Assembly (NCBI GenBank): GCA_934675575.1 | Contig: CAKUQQ010000008.1 | Coordinates: forward strand, 87,093 to 151,092 | DNA: 64,000 bases | Reading direction: 5' to 3' | DNA from: an uncultured Muribaculaceae bacterium | Lineage (GTDB): Bacteria > Bacteroidota > Bacteroidia > Bacteroidales > Muribaculaceae | Shown here: one piece after another, positions 46,512-54,813 of the stretch | Layout: each line of letters opens with the position of its first letter | How positions within the stretch are numbered: position 1 is the stretch's first letter | The notes under the pieces: model-generated | What the model saw: only the letters and a program-made list of their open reading frames with translations | Told to the model about the DNA's origin: nothing | The model's database searches: none | Translations under genes and position numbers: made by a program

Positions 46512-47450
46512 ATGATTAAAGCGTTGGTGATTAAAAATACCGGAAGTTGGTATGTCGTCAGGACAGACGACGGCTCTGTTGTGAACTGCAAGGTTAAGGG
46601 GAAATTTCGTCTTAACGGCTTGCGCTGCACCAATCCTGTGGCTGTGGGCGACTGGGTGGATATAGAGCCGAGAGACGACGGCACTGCGCTTATTGTCAAG
46701 ATTTGTCAACGCAACAATTACATAATCCGCAAGTCGAGCAACTTGTCGAAAGAATATCAGATATTGGCCTCGAACCTTGATGCTGCATTGCTTGTGGTGA
46801 CGCTGGTCAACCCACTGACGAGCACCACATTTATAGACCGTTTTTTGGCCACAGCATGCGCCTATAATGTGCCGGTGGTGCTGGCTTTCAACAAAATAGA
46901 CCTTTTGACAGAAGATGAAGACCGCCAGCTGCTCGACATGATGTGCCAGCTATATGAGTTGATAGGATATGACACGCTTAAGCTGTCGAGCAAAACAGGC
47001 GAAGGCATGGAGGATTTGCGCTTGCGTCTAAAGGACAAGACGACGCTTGTGTCGGGCAACTCCGGTGTGGGCAAAACATCAATTATTAATGGGCTTGTGC
47101 CTGGGGCGTGTCTGCGCGTGGGCGATGTGAGCGATGTGCATCACACCGGCATGCACACCACCACATTCAGCGAAATGCTTGATTTGCCTTTTGGCGGAGC
47201 GATAATAGACACACCAGGAGTGAAAGGTTTTGGCACCATAGACTTCAAAAAGAGCGAGGTGTCGCATTATTTTCCTGAAATATTCAAGATGGGTGAGAAA
47301 TGCCGCTTTGGCGACTGCACCCACACACATGAGCCTGGCTGTGCCGTGAGGGAGGCTGTGGAGAAACACTACATAAGCGAGTCGCGCTATGCGAGCTATT
47401 TGAGCATAATGGAAGACGAGGACGAGGACAAATACCGTAAGGCATTTTGA
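46512..47450 (+). CDS. rsgA: Ribosome small-subunit-dependent GTPase A
   Basis: RsgA (YjeQ) helps late 30S maturation. The 312-residue protein starts at MIKALVIKNTG; a longer frame starting 39 bp upstream would read through the promoter box and is rejected. Domains: OB-fold (GKFRLNGLRCTNPVAVGDWVDIEP), circularly permuted GTPase with NKID (G4) before G1 GNSGVGKTS, G3 DTPGVKGFG, and a C-terminal zinc site CRFGDCTHTHEPGC. Alone on its transcript. Confidence 0.95.
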   Translation: MIKALVIKNTGSWYVVRTDDGSVVNCKVKGKFRLNGLRCTNPVAVGDWVDIEPRDDGTALIVKICQRNNYIIRKSSNLSKEYQILASNLDAALLVVTLVNPLTSTTFIDRFLATACAYNVPVVLAFNKIDLLTEDEDRQLLDMMCQLYELIGYDTLKLSSKTGEGMEDLRLRLKDKTTLVSGNSGVGKTSIINGLVPGACLRVGDVSDVHHTGMHTTTFSEMLDLPFGGAIIDTPGVKGFGTIDFKKSEVSHYFPEIFKMGEKCRFGDCTHTHEPGCAVREAVEKHYISESRYASYLSIMEDEDEDKYRKAF

Positions 47451-47623
47451 GCCAGAGAAAAACACGGCTCCTTGTTGTTAAAACTTTTTTGAGGCGTTGG
47501 CAAGAGATTGTAAGATGCAATTCTTGGCAAGTGCCATGCGCTGTGCGTATAGCTGCCACAGGCGTGAATACTGGGGAAAAACGGGTGGGCTCATTTTTAT
47601 GTGCTCATTTTGCAGTGTTATTG

Positions 47624-47655
47624 TTGGATAAATAAGATTTTTTTTGTTACTTTTG
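47624..47655 (+). promoter_or_regulatory. Promoter of the coiled-coil/zapA unit
   Basis: TTG at 47624-47626, 21 bp, TACTTTTG at 47648-47655; ATG follows 17 bp later. Confidence 0.65.
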
Positions 47656-47672
47656 TAAAAATTTGGACGGAT

Positions 47673-47966
47673 ATGGCATCTGAACTTCAAGATACTTTGT
47701 CGCGAATTTTGAGCAAGAGTAAGATATTGCTTGAAAAGTACCGTTTTCTTGAGACAGAGAAAAGCGAGCTTGAGGCGAGGCTTGACGAAGCAGAGAAAGA
47801 AATTCTGAAACTCAAAGCCGAGAACCAAAAGCTAAGGCAAAGTAAGGAATACTTGGAACTGGCGAGGAACATAGCACCAAGCCCGGAAAAAGTGGTTGAA
47901 GGACGTGCGTTTCTGTCGAAGATAGTGCGAGACATTGACAAGTGCATCTCACAACTGAATGTCTGA
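47673..47966 (+). CDS. Coiled-coil protein upstream of zapA
   Basis: 97 residues from the ATG at 47673 (an earlier in-frame ATG would lie across the promoter). Residues ~5-65 form a long heptad coiled coil (ILLEKYRFLETEKSELEARLDEAEKEILKLKAENQKL). The end, SPEKVVEGRAFLSKIVRDIDKCISQLNV, looks like a helical tail. It overlaps zapA by 8 bp, so translation is coupled. Position and shape suggest a divisome helper that may take a ZapB-like role; the sequence alone does not prove it. Confidence 0.8.
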   Translation: MASELQDTLSRILSKSKILLEKYRFLETEKSELEARLDEAEKEILKLKAENQKLRQSKEYLELARNIAPSPEKVVEGRAFLSKIVRDIDKCISQLNV

Positions 47967-48273
47967 TGAAGGTATGGCTGAAGAAAAGGTTAAACAAAAT
48001 ATTTGGATAGCAATAGCAGACTTAAAGCCCATTCCTTTGAGCATTGTCCGTGACGACGAGCCATCTTACAGAGAGGCTGAAAAGATGGTGAACACGCTGT
48101 GGCAGAAATGGCTGCCGCGATTTAAGGACAGTAGCTCAGAAAAAGAGATAATGGGAAGAATTGCATTTCAATTTGCGCGACTTTATGCACAGGCTTACCG
48201 TGAAAATGCCAATGTCGCTGAATTTCTGAAAGATTTCGAGAACAATCTCGACGATATAGTTGTTAAAGTGTGA
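47959..48273 (+). CDS. zapA: Cell division protein ZapA
   Basis: ZapA binds FtsZ and bundles its filaments. The 104-residue product has the ZapA pattern: a short beta part (VKQNIWIAIADLKPIPLSIVRDDEPSYREAEKMVNTLWQKW), then a helix (EIMGRIAFQFARLYAQAYRENANV). Length fits the family. It follows the coiled-coil gene with an 8-bp overlap and precedes rny by ~155 bp that contain a terminator-like hairpin. Confidence 0.85.
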   Translation: MSDEGMAEEKVKQNIWIAIADLKPIPLSIVRDDEPSYREAEKMVNTLWQKWLPRFKDSSSEKEIMGRIAFQFARLYAQAYRENANVAEFLKDFENNLDDIVVKV

Positions 48274-48352
48274 ACATGAAGGCGGAAAATTGACGTCTGG
48301 AAAACTGGTCTTTGACGACAGCGAAACATAATTAATTAGAAAATAGGTTCCT

Positions 48353-48400
48353 GCACTATGTGTTTAATCTGGAGAAGGGTTAAATGATAGTGCCTTTTTT
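48353..48400 (+). terminator. Terminator-like hairpin between zapA and rny, containing a 9-codon ORF
   Basis: GCACTAT (48353-48359) pairs with ATAGTGC (48387-48393), with TTTAA/TTAAA pairing inside and a GGAGAAGG-type loop, then CTTTTTT. The hairpin encloses a tiny frame MCLIWRRVK (48358-48387). rny starts only 28 bp later, so this may be an attenuator as well as the zapA terminator. The stretch before it (48274-48350) has no other visible feature. Confidence 0.65.
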
Positions 48401-48427
48401 ATTTATATATAAAAACAAAATTAGAAA

Positions 48428-49969
48428 ATGGGCTATATAATAGTAGTAATTGTAGCAATAGTTGCTTTGGCTCTTGGTGCAGTGGGCGCACTCTATGTGT
48501 CGCGCAAAAACGCCAAGTCGCAAGCCAATGCAATTGTGGAAAAGGCCAAAATGGAGGCCGAAGTTTTGAAGAACAATGAGGTGCTGAAAGGCAAGGAAGC
48601 CGGCATGTCGATTAAGGCTGAGGCAGAAAAGCAGGCTAATGCCAGACTGGCAAAAGTGCAGTCGTCGGAAGCCAAGCTGAAACAGCGTGAACTCCAGCTC
48701 AATCAGCAGCAGTCGGAACTTCAGAGAAAGAAAAACGAGACCGACACACTGAAGGTGAACCTCGACAACCAGATGAGTGTGCTTGAGGACAGACAAAAAG
48801 AGGTGGACAAGCTGCAGAAGAGCGTACGCGACACACTGGAGCACGTGAGCGGACTGTCGGCCGAAGAGGCAAAGGCAAAACTTGTGGAGTCGATGAAAGA
48901 CGAGGCAAAGACCTCGGCGCAGTCATACATCAACGACATAATGGACGATGCGAAATTGACCGCCAATAAGGAGGCCAAGCGCATAATAGTGGAAACGATA
49001 CAGCGTGTGGCCACTGAGACTGCCATAGAAAATGCAGTGACGGTGTTTCACATAGACAATGATGAAATCAAGGGTCGCATCATAGGCCGTGAGGGCCGCA
49101 ACATACGTGCTCTTGAAGCTGCTACCGGTGTGGAAATCGTGGTTGACGACACTCCAGAAGCCATAGTGCTGTCGGCATTCGACCCTGTGCGCCGTGAGAT
49201 TGCACGTCTGGCTCTGCATCAGCTTGTGTCGGACGGCCGTATTCACCCAGCAAGAATTGAGGAGGTGGTAACCAAGGTGCGCAAGCAAGTGGAGGAAGAA
49301 ATCATAGAAACCGGTAAGCGCACAGCCATCGACATGGGAATACATGGCTTGCACCCCGAACTTGTGAGACTTATAGGTAAGATGAAATATCGCTCAAGCT
49401 ATGGTCAGAACTTGCTTCAGCACTCGCGCGAAACAGCCAATCTGTGTGCCATTATGGCAAGCGAGCTTGGTTTGAACCCCAAGAAGGCACGCCGTGCAGG
49501 CTTGTTGCACGATATAGGCAAGGTGCCCGACGACGAGCCAGAATTGCCGCACGCACTGCTTGGCATGAAGCTTGCCGAAACCTACAAGGAGAAACCAGAC
49601 ATTTGCAACGCAATAGGTGCTCACCACGACGAGGTGGAAGCAACGAGCATGTATGCTCCAATAGTGCAAGTGTGCGATGCCATTTCGGGTGCACGCCCAG
49701 GCGCACGCCGCGAGGTGGTGGAAGCCTACATCAAGCGTTTGAACGATTTGGAGCACTTGGCACTGTCTTATCCTGGTGTGGTGAAGACCTACGCCATTCA
49801 GGCTGGCCGTGAGCTGCGCGTGATTGTGGGTGCCGACAAGATAAGCGATGCCGAGACCGAGAAATTGTCGAATGAAATAGCTCAGAAGATTCAAGATGAG
49901 ATGACATATCCGGGTCAAGTGAGAATCACCGTGATTCGTGAGACGCGTGCCGTTAGCTTTGCTAAATAA
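48428..49969 (+). CDS. rny: Ribonuclease Y
   Basis: Membrane-anchored endoribonuclease that starts mRNA decay. 513 residues in the classical order: N-terminal membrane helix ([22 protein letters not shown]), long coiled coil (to ~190), KH domain ([40 protein letters not shown]), HD domain ([38 protein letters not shown]) and a C-terminal part ending [18 protein letters not shown]. Followed after 11 bp by ricT, the gene for a known partner in Bacillus. Confidence 0.96.
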   Translation: MGYIIVVIVAIVALALGAVGALYVSRKNAKSQANAIVEKAKMEAEVLKNNEVLKGKEAGMSIKAEAEKQANARLAKVQSSEAKLKQRELQLNQQQSELQRKKNETDTLKVNLDNQMSVLEDRQKEVDKLQKSVRDTLEHVSGLSAEEAKAKLVESMKDEAKTSAQSYINDIMDDAKLTANKEAKRIIVETIQRVATETAIENAVTVFHIDNDEIKGRIIGREGRNIRALEAATGVEIVVDDTPEAIVLSAFDPVRREIARLALHQLVSDGRIHPARIEEVVTKVRKQVEEEIIETGKRTAIDMGIHGLHPELVRLIGKMKYRSSYGQNLLQHSRETANLCAIMASELGLNPKKARRAGLLHDIGKVPDDEPELPHALLGMKLAETYKEKPDICNAIGAHHDEVEATSMYAPIVQVCDAISGARPGARREVVEAYIKRLNDLEHLALSYPGVVKTYAIQAGRELRVIVGADKISDAETEKLSNEIAQKIQDEMTYPGQVRITVIRETRAVSFAK

Positions 49970-49980
49970 TTGTTACGCAC

Positions 49981-51462
49981 ATGGATAATGGAGATAAAAT
50001 CAAAATAAAAGACTCCGACAACGAAAAGTGTCTGAACTGTAGCAACAGCTGCTGCTCCGGCGGTTGTGACTCGCGTTGCAACCTGCACAGCACCGACTGG
50101 CTTGAAGATGTGCCCGGCGGCTTTAACGACTACGACATAGTGGAGGTACACTTCAAGAACACCCGCAAGGGGTTTTATCGCAACAGCGCGCACCTCGACC
50201 TGCAAGTGGGCGACATGGTGGCTGTGGAGGCTAACCCCGGCCATGACATAGGCCGTGTGGCAATGACAGGCAAGCTTGTGAAGCTGCAGATTAAGAAGGC
50301 AAATCTTCGCTCGGATTATGAATTTTTGAGGATTTTCAGAAAGGCTAAACCACAGGACCTTGAACGCTTTGAGCAGGCAAAAGCCAAGGAGATTGACACA
50401 ATGATACGCTCGCGCAAGATAGCCACGGAGCTTAACTTGAAGATGAAGATAGGCGATGTGGAGTATCAGGGCGACGGCAACAAGGCAATATTCTATTACA
50501 TAGCCGATGAGCGTGTGGATTTCAGACAGCTCATAAAGGTGCTTGCCGATGTGTTTAAGATAAGGGTGGAGATGAAGCAGATAGGCGCACGCCAAGAGGC
50601 CGGCCGAATAGGCGGCATAGGGCCTTGCGGCCGTCCGCTGTGCTGCTCAAGCTGGATGACAAACTTTGTGTCGGTGTCAACGAGCGCGGCTCGCTATCAA
50701 GACATCTCACTCAATCCTCAGAAATTGGCAGGTCAGTGTGCCAAGCTGAAATGCTGCATCAACTTTGAAGTGGATACTTATGTGGAGGCAAGCAAGAAAA
50801 TGCCGCCAAAAGATGTGCAGCTCGAAACTAAAGACAATGTTTACTATCAGTTTAAGGCCGACTTGTTTAAGCGTGAGATAACGTATTCTACTGATAAATC
50901 GGTGCCGGCAAACCTGGTGGTGCTTACAGCCGACCGTGTGTTTGAGGTAATGGCTCTAAACAAAAACGGTGTGAAGCCAGAGAAGTTGCTGCTTGACGAC
51001 GAGTCGCGCAAACAGGAGCAAAAGGCATTTGGCGACATCATCGGGCAAGACAGCATAAGCCGATTTGACAAGAAAAAGCGCAAGAAAGGTCGTGACAAGG
51101 GCCGTGACAACCGTGACCGCGATAAAGACCGCAATGCCCCACAGGGCAACGGTCAACGCAGGCAGAAGCCACAGGGCCGAGCCAATGCCTCGGATAAGCC
51201 AGCGGCTGAAAATGGCGAGGACAGGAAGTCACGCCGTGGCGGAAAGCCGCAAGGCGGCGACCGCAGGTCACGCCCACAGGCTCAGGCGACACCTGCGCCA
51301 GATGGCGGCAATGCTCCGCAGCAGCAAGGTCAGGGGCAGCCACGCCGAAACAGCAATCAGCAACGCAGGCGTAAACCCAATCATTTGCATAAGGAAAACC
51401 TAAATTCAAATGTCAATGATGGAAATAAGCAACAGCAAGGCGCACAGAAAGACAACCAATAG
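49981..51462 (+). CDS. ricT: PSP1/RicT-family iron-sulfur regulatory protein with RGG-like tail
   Basis: 493 residues. In Bacillus RicT (YaaT) joins RicA and RicF in the Y-complex, which carries Fe-S clusters and steers RNase Y. Here the PSP1-domain is clear (DYDIVEVHFKNTRKGFYRN... and RVDFRQLIKVLADVFKIRVEMKQIGARQEA) with cysteines in GGIGPCGRPLCCSSW and AKLKCCINFE that match the cluster ligands. An extra N-terminal Cys-rich CLNCSNSCCSGGCDSRCNLH and a ~140-residue basic, Gln/Arg/Gly-rich tail are additions. Its end overlaps gldH by 53 bp. Location next to rny supports a Y-complex role. Confidence 0.88.
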   Translation: MDNGDKIKIKDSDNEKCLNCSNSCCSGGCDSRCNLHSTDWLEDVPGGFNDYDIVEVHFKNTRKGFYRNSAHLDLQVGDMVAVEANPGHDIGRVAMTGKLVKLQIKKANLRSDYEFLRIFRKAKPQDLERFEQAKAKEIDTMIRSRKIATELNLKMKIGDVEYQGDGNKAIFYYIADERVDFRQLIKVLADVFKIRVEMKQIGARQEAGRIGGIGPCGRPLCCSSWMTNFVSVSTSAARYQDISLNPQKLAGQCAKLKCCINFEVDTYVEASKKMPPKDVQLETKDNVYYQFKADLFKREITYSTDKSVPANLVVLTADRVFEVMALNKNGVKPEKLLLDDESRKQEQKAFGDIIGQDSISRFDKKKRKKGRDKGRDNRDRDKDRNAPQGNGQRRQKPQGRANASDKPAAENGEDRKSRRGGKPQGGDRRSRPQAQATPAPDGGNAPQQQGQGQPRRNSNQQRRRKPNHLHKENLNSNVNDGNKQQQGAQKDNQ

Positions 51463-51934
51463 CCTGATTGGCTTGTTGGCTGGTTTAATGATAATGATTA
51501 TGAGCTTGGACGGTTGTGCGTCCAAGCCCAATTCATATAGTGAGTTTCATGATGTGCCTGCAAAGGGTTGGCACATAAAGACGCCATTCACGTTCACTCC
51601 GCAATATGGAGACTCCTCTTGCTTGTTTGATGTGAAACTGGTGGTGAGGCACACTAACAAATACAGGTTTCAAAATCTATCGATGATAGTAGATGCCATC
51701 GACACCGCATATAATGTGAAGCGAGAAAAGGTAGATGTGGATATAGCTGACACTTATGGCAACTGGGTGGGGAGCGGCTTTGGCACACTATATCAGCGAG
51801 AAGTGGTGGTGTTTAGAGGCTTGAAACCAGATGAAGCTAAAAGTATAGCGGTGTGGCAACGTATGCCAAACTGCTCGTTTGTTGACGGATTGTCGGAAAT
51901 AGGAGTGATTATGGTGCCAGAACGGCAACATTGA
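51410..51934 (+). CDS. gldH: Gliding motility lipoprotein GldH
   Basis: 174 residues with a lipobox SLDGCASK (Cys36). The rest (YSEFHDVPAKGWHIKTPFTFTPQY..., NLSMIVDAIDTAYNVK..., VGSGFGTLYQREVVVFRGL) matches GldH. In gliding Bacteroidetes it is part of the Gld motility/type IX secretion surroundings; non-gliding gut species also keep it, so here its role is likely in envelope function. It overlaps ricT by 53 bp in another frame. M1, M3 or M4 could be the start. Confidence 0.85.
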   Translation: MSMMEISNSKAHRKTTNSLIGLLAGLMIMIMSLDGCASKPNSYSEFHDVPAKGWHIKTPFTFTPQYGDSSCLFDVKLVVRHTNKYRFQNLSMIVDAIDTAYNVKREKVDVDIADTYGNWVGSGFGTLYQREVVVFRGLKPDEAKSIAVWQRMPNCSFVDGLSEIGVIMVPERQH

Positions 51935-51960
51935 AAAAAACAGATGGATAAATATCGCTG

Positions 51961-52884
51961 ATGGAAATTAAACAGAACCGAACTATTAAAGATTGGTTGA
52001 TAGCCACACGTCCTTGGTCATTTACCACCTCATCGGTGCCAGTGCTGGTAACAATGGCCTATTTGTTTTATTTGTCGAGCCAGGTTGGTGGGGCTGTGAA
52101 CGTAAATTGGCTTAACGCCATGCTTTGCCTGCCCATGTTAATGATAATGCACGCTGGCGGCAATTTGGTTAGCGATTATTTTGATTATGTGCGTGGCATA
52201 GACGGCCCCGATTGTGTGAACGGAGTGACATGGATACGCTCCGGCCTATTTGCGCCACGCGAGATATTAGTGTATGGTTTGACGTTGATAGCCATAGGTG
52301 CTTGCATAGGTGTGCTCTTGCTGTGGAACTCAAGTTTTGCGGCATGGTGGATAGGCTTGCTTGCAGTGGTGTTGCCAGTGTTTTATTATTTTCTCAAGTC
52401 GCATGCGCTTGGTGATATAGACATTTTGCTTTGCTTTGCGCTTTTGCCTGGAGTGGGCACGTGTTTTGTAGCATCGGGCAGCTACCATGCTGAAATGTTG
52501 CTATATTGTTTGCCTTTTGGTTTGCACATAGTGGCTATACTTCACGCCAATAACACGCGCGACATAGAGAACGACAAGCGTGCCGGACTCGACACCGTGT
52601 GTGGCAGAGTTGGGTTCACAACTTCGCAGTGGATATATTTTGCAGAAATAGTGTTGCCATATTTGCTTGTGGCTGCTTTTTGTCTGTACTGCGGATTGAG
52701 TTTTTGGATAATGTTGTCATGGTTATCGCTGCCAGTGGCAATAAAAAACTTGCGTACAATGATGGCAAAGCAGCGCAAAGGTGAGCCTGGCATAAGGTTT
52801 CTTGACCAGAGCACGGCTCAATTTCAGTTTCTTTTCGGCATTTTATATGCAATAGGTTTTGTTGTGGGAGGCATATTGGCTTGA
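51961..52884 (+). CDS. menA: UbiA-family prenyltransferase, menaquinone type (MenA)
   Basis: Attaches a polyprenyl chain to 1,4-dihydroxy-2-naphthoate, the membrane step of menaquinone synthesis. 307 residues with about eight hydrophobic helices. The MenA-like start IKDWLIATRPWSFTTSSVPVLV, the first Asp motif NLVSDYFDYVRGID and the second NNTRDIENDKRAGLDT are present. No other men gene is adjacent. It sits 26 bp after gldH and 2 bp before the CPBP gene. Confidence 0.87.
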   Translation: MEIKQNRTIKDWLIATRPWSFTTSSVPVLVTMAYLFYLSSQVGGAVNVNWLNAMLCLPMLMIMHAGGNLVSDYFDYVRGIDGPDCVNGVTWIRSGLFAPREILVYGLTLIAIGACIGVLLLWNSSFAAWWIGLLAVVLPVFYYFLKSHALGDIDILLCFALLPGVGTCFVASGSYHAEMLLYCLPFGLHIVAILHANNTRDIENDKRAGLDTVCGRVGFTTSQWIYFAEIVLPYLLVAAFCLYCGLSFWIMLSWLSLPVAIKNLRTMMAKQRKGEPGIRFLDQSTAQFQFLFGILYAIGFVVGGILA

Positions 52885-52886
52885 CT

Positions 52887-53522
52887 ATGGGAGACAAGAT
52901 TATCGGACTGAAAAAGGTGTGGCTTGGTGTGGCATTGGCCGCAGCACTGTGGTTTGTGATGTTTGCGCCATGGACAGCACCGCATATTAACTTCTGGTGG
53001 GTGATGACTGGTTCTGCCTTGGTGCTAACCAGTTTCTCGCTGTTAGCTGATAGCGACATCGTGAAAGCCTTGAGGTTTGACTTTAAGCAGATAGTGGCAG
53101 GTTTGTGTATAGCTTTTGTGCTGTGGTGGGTGTTCTGGATAGGCGATAAAGTGTCGCAGGTGCTGTTCAGCTTTGCCAGACCGCAGGTGGATATGATTTA
53201 CTCAATTCGTGACGGTAGCAATCCCACAGTTATAGCATTATTGTTACTTTGCATAATAGGTCCGGCTGAAGAAATATTTTGGCGGGGATTTGTGCAGCGC
53301 CGTTTGATGGCCAGATTTAACCCCAATGTGGGGTTGGTGCTGGCCACTGCGTGCTACACACTTGTGCATATCTGGTCGTTTAACTTTATGCTGGTTATGG
53401 CTGCCATGGTGGTTGGCGGTTGTTGGGGATTAATTTATCGCTTTTTCCCACATAGTCTTGTGGCGCTAATTGTGTCGCATGCCATTTGGGACGCTTGTGC
53501 CTTTGTGCTGTTTCCGTTTTGA
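52887..53522 (+). CDS. CPBP-family intramembrane metalloprotease
   Basis: 211 residues from the ATG at 52887; the TTG at 52881 is less likely. Several membrane helices; the CPBP/Abi motifs are visible: GPAEEIFWRGFVQRRLM (EExxxR), CYTLVHIWSFNF (His) and SHAIWDAC (His). Such proteins are Rce1-like CAAX-processing enzymes or immunity proteins; the substrate is unknown. Located directly after menA on the same strand. Confidence 0.88.
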   Translation: MGDKIIGLKKVWLGVALAAALWFVMFAPWTAPHINFWWVMTGSALVLTSFSLLADSDIVKALRFDFKQIVAGLCIAFVLWWVFWIGDKVSQVLFSFARPQVDMIYSIRDGSNPTVIALLLLCIIGPAEEIFWRGFVQRRLMARFNPNVGLVLATACYTLVHIWSFNFMLVMAAMVVGGCWGLIYRFFPHSLVALIVSHAIWDACAFVLFPF

Positions 53523-53575
53523 AAAATGTCAATATGACAATAGGCAATACACGATATTTAGATTGAATATTTTTG

Positions 53576-53583
53576 TAACTTTG
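53576..53583 (+). promoter_or_regulatory. Promoter box of the TRIC-like gene
   Basis: TAACTTTG, 49 bp before the start codon; no good upstream element. Confidence 0.5.
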
Positions 53584-53632
53584 TGTTTTGACAAGTTAAC
53601 CGATTTTAATAAAAAACTCTGTTTGAAAGCAG

Positions 53633-54286
53633 ATGGATACGTTTGAGTTCATATTGGAAATTGTGGCAACGGCATTTTATGCCATAAGCGGCATACGTTT
53701 GGCTGCAGTCAAGAAATTTGACTGGTTTGGAGCTTATACCATAGGTTTTGTGACAGCTATAGGGGGAGGCACGACACGTGACGTTTTTCTTGGCGTAAAC
53801 CCATTTTGGATGCTTAATCCTGCTTATGTAGTGGCTACAGTGTTGGGATTGGTGGTGGTGCTTGCTTTCAAGAAAAATCTTGTTAAAATAGAGGGCACGT
53901 TCTACATTTTCGACGCATTCGGGCTTGGCTTGTTTGTAGATGTGGGCATATACAAATCGTTGATGATGGGTTATCCGTTTTGGGTGGCCATAATCATGGG
54001 CACAATAACCGGAGCAATGGGTGGCGTGCTGCGTGACATATTCATCAACGAGGTGCCACTTGTGTTCAGAAAAGAAATTTATGCCACCGCGTGCATTGCC
54101 GGCGGTGTTGTGTATTGGCTTTGCGGTGTGTTGGGCTGTACGAGCATCGTGCAGCAGTTGACTTGTGCCGCGGCTGTAATTGCAATAAGATTTTTGGCGG
54201 TGAAATATAACTGGGTGATGCCAGGACCGGTGTTTGACTCGGTTGACGACAAAAAATTTGACAATAACAATGAAGGAAACAGTTAA
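53633..54286 (+). CDS. TRIC/UPF0126-family membrane channel protein
   Basis: 217 residues, seven hydrophobic segments built as two halves. Each half has the glycine-rich TRIC motif: GFVTAIGGGTTRDVFLG and GTITGAMGGVLRDIFINEVP. Bacterial TRIC relatives (YadS/YicG) are trimeric cation channels in structures; some act in glycine uptake. The ion is unknown. The C-terminus is polar (DSVDDKKFDNNNEGNS). The following gene overlaps by 17 bp. Confidence 0.88.
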   Translation: MDTFEFILEIVATAFYAISGIRLAAVKKFDWFGAYTIGFVTAIGGGTTRDVFLGVNPFWMLNPAYVVATVLGLVVVLAFKKNLVKIEGTFYIFDAFGLGLFVDVGIYKSLMMGYPFWVAIIMGTITGAMGGVLRDIFINEVPLVFRKEIYATACIAGGVVYWLCGVLGCTSIVQQLTCAAAVIAIRFLAVKYNWVMPGPVFDSVDDKKFDNNNEGNS

Positions 54287-54725
54287 TTTAGACAAGGACA
54301 ATAATCTATATAAAACAATAATTCAACTGCTGAAATATGGCGTGATAGGCTTGAGCAACACCTTAATCACACTGGTGGTGTTTTATGTGATGAACACGCA
54401 GTTGGGCATATCTTATGGCATATCAAATGTGGTGGGCTATGTGCTTGGTGTGATAAACAGTTTTGTGTGGAATCGCACTTGGGTGTTCAAGACCAAGAGT
54501 AACATAGGTCGTGAGGCTGTACTTTTTGTGGTGGGGTTCTTGCTGTGCATGGGCTTGCAGCTCGCCGTGAGCTGGCTGCTGCTTGAGGAATTGGGCATGA
54601 AGAACATGACGATTTCGTGGCTGCCTATGAAAAATACCGGTCAAAATGTGGTGATGCTTATTGCCATGGTGTGCTACACACTTGCCAACTATGTGTATAA
54701 CCGCTTGGTGACATTTCGCAAATGA
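54270..54725 (+). CDS. GtrA-family membrane protein
   Basis: 151 residues from the ATG at 54270. Four membrane spans: LLKYGVIGLSNTLITLVVFYV, ISNVVGYVLGVINSFVWNRTWVF, LFVVGFLLCMGLQLAVSWLLL and VVMLIAMVCYTLANYVYNRL. This is the GtrA pattern, a small flippase-like protein in the modification of O-antigen or teichoic acid. No glycosyltransferase is next to it. An upstream TTG start is rejected. Confidence 0.88.
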   Translation: MKETVNLDKDNNLYKTIIQLLKYGVIGLSNTLITLVVFYVMNTQLGISYGISNVVGYVLGVINSFVWNRTWVFKTKSNIGREAVLFVVGFLLCMGLQLAVSWLLLEELGMKNMTISWLPMKNTGQNVVMLIAMVCYTLANYVYNRLVTFRK

Positions 54726-54755
54726 GCAAGGACTGAAATAGATATACATGAACAA

Positions 54756-54803
54756 TTAACGATAGCGGAGCAACCCAGCATAGGGTTGCTCCGCTATCGT
54801 TAA
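54756..54803. terminator. 21-bp perfect inverted repeat between convergent genes
   Basis: Two 21-bp arms (54756-54776 and 54783-54803; TTAACGATAGCGG... outward) match exactly around the 6-nt loop AGCATA. It lies between gtrA and the CCA-enzyme fusion gene, so a two-way terminator is likely although no T-run longer than three follows. Confidence 0.7.
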
Positions 54804-54813
54804 TAAATGCTGT

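Noticed and set aside
48274..48400. 6S RNA between zapA and rny (by analogy with E. coli, where 6S RNA lies beside zapA)
   Set aside because: The interval is too short for a typical 6S RNA and lacks a long bulged stem; only a terminator hairpin is evident.
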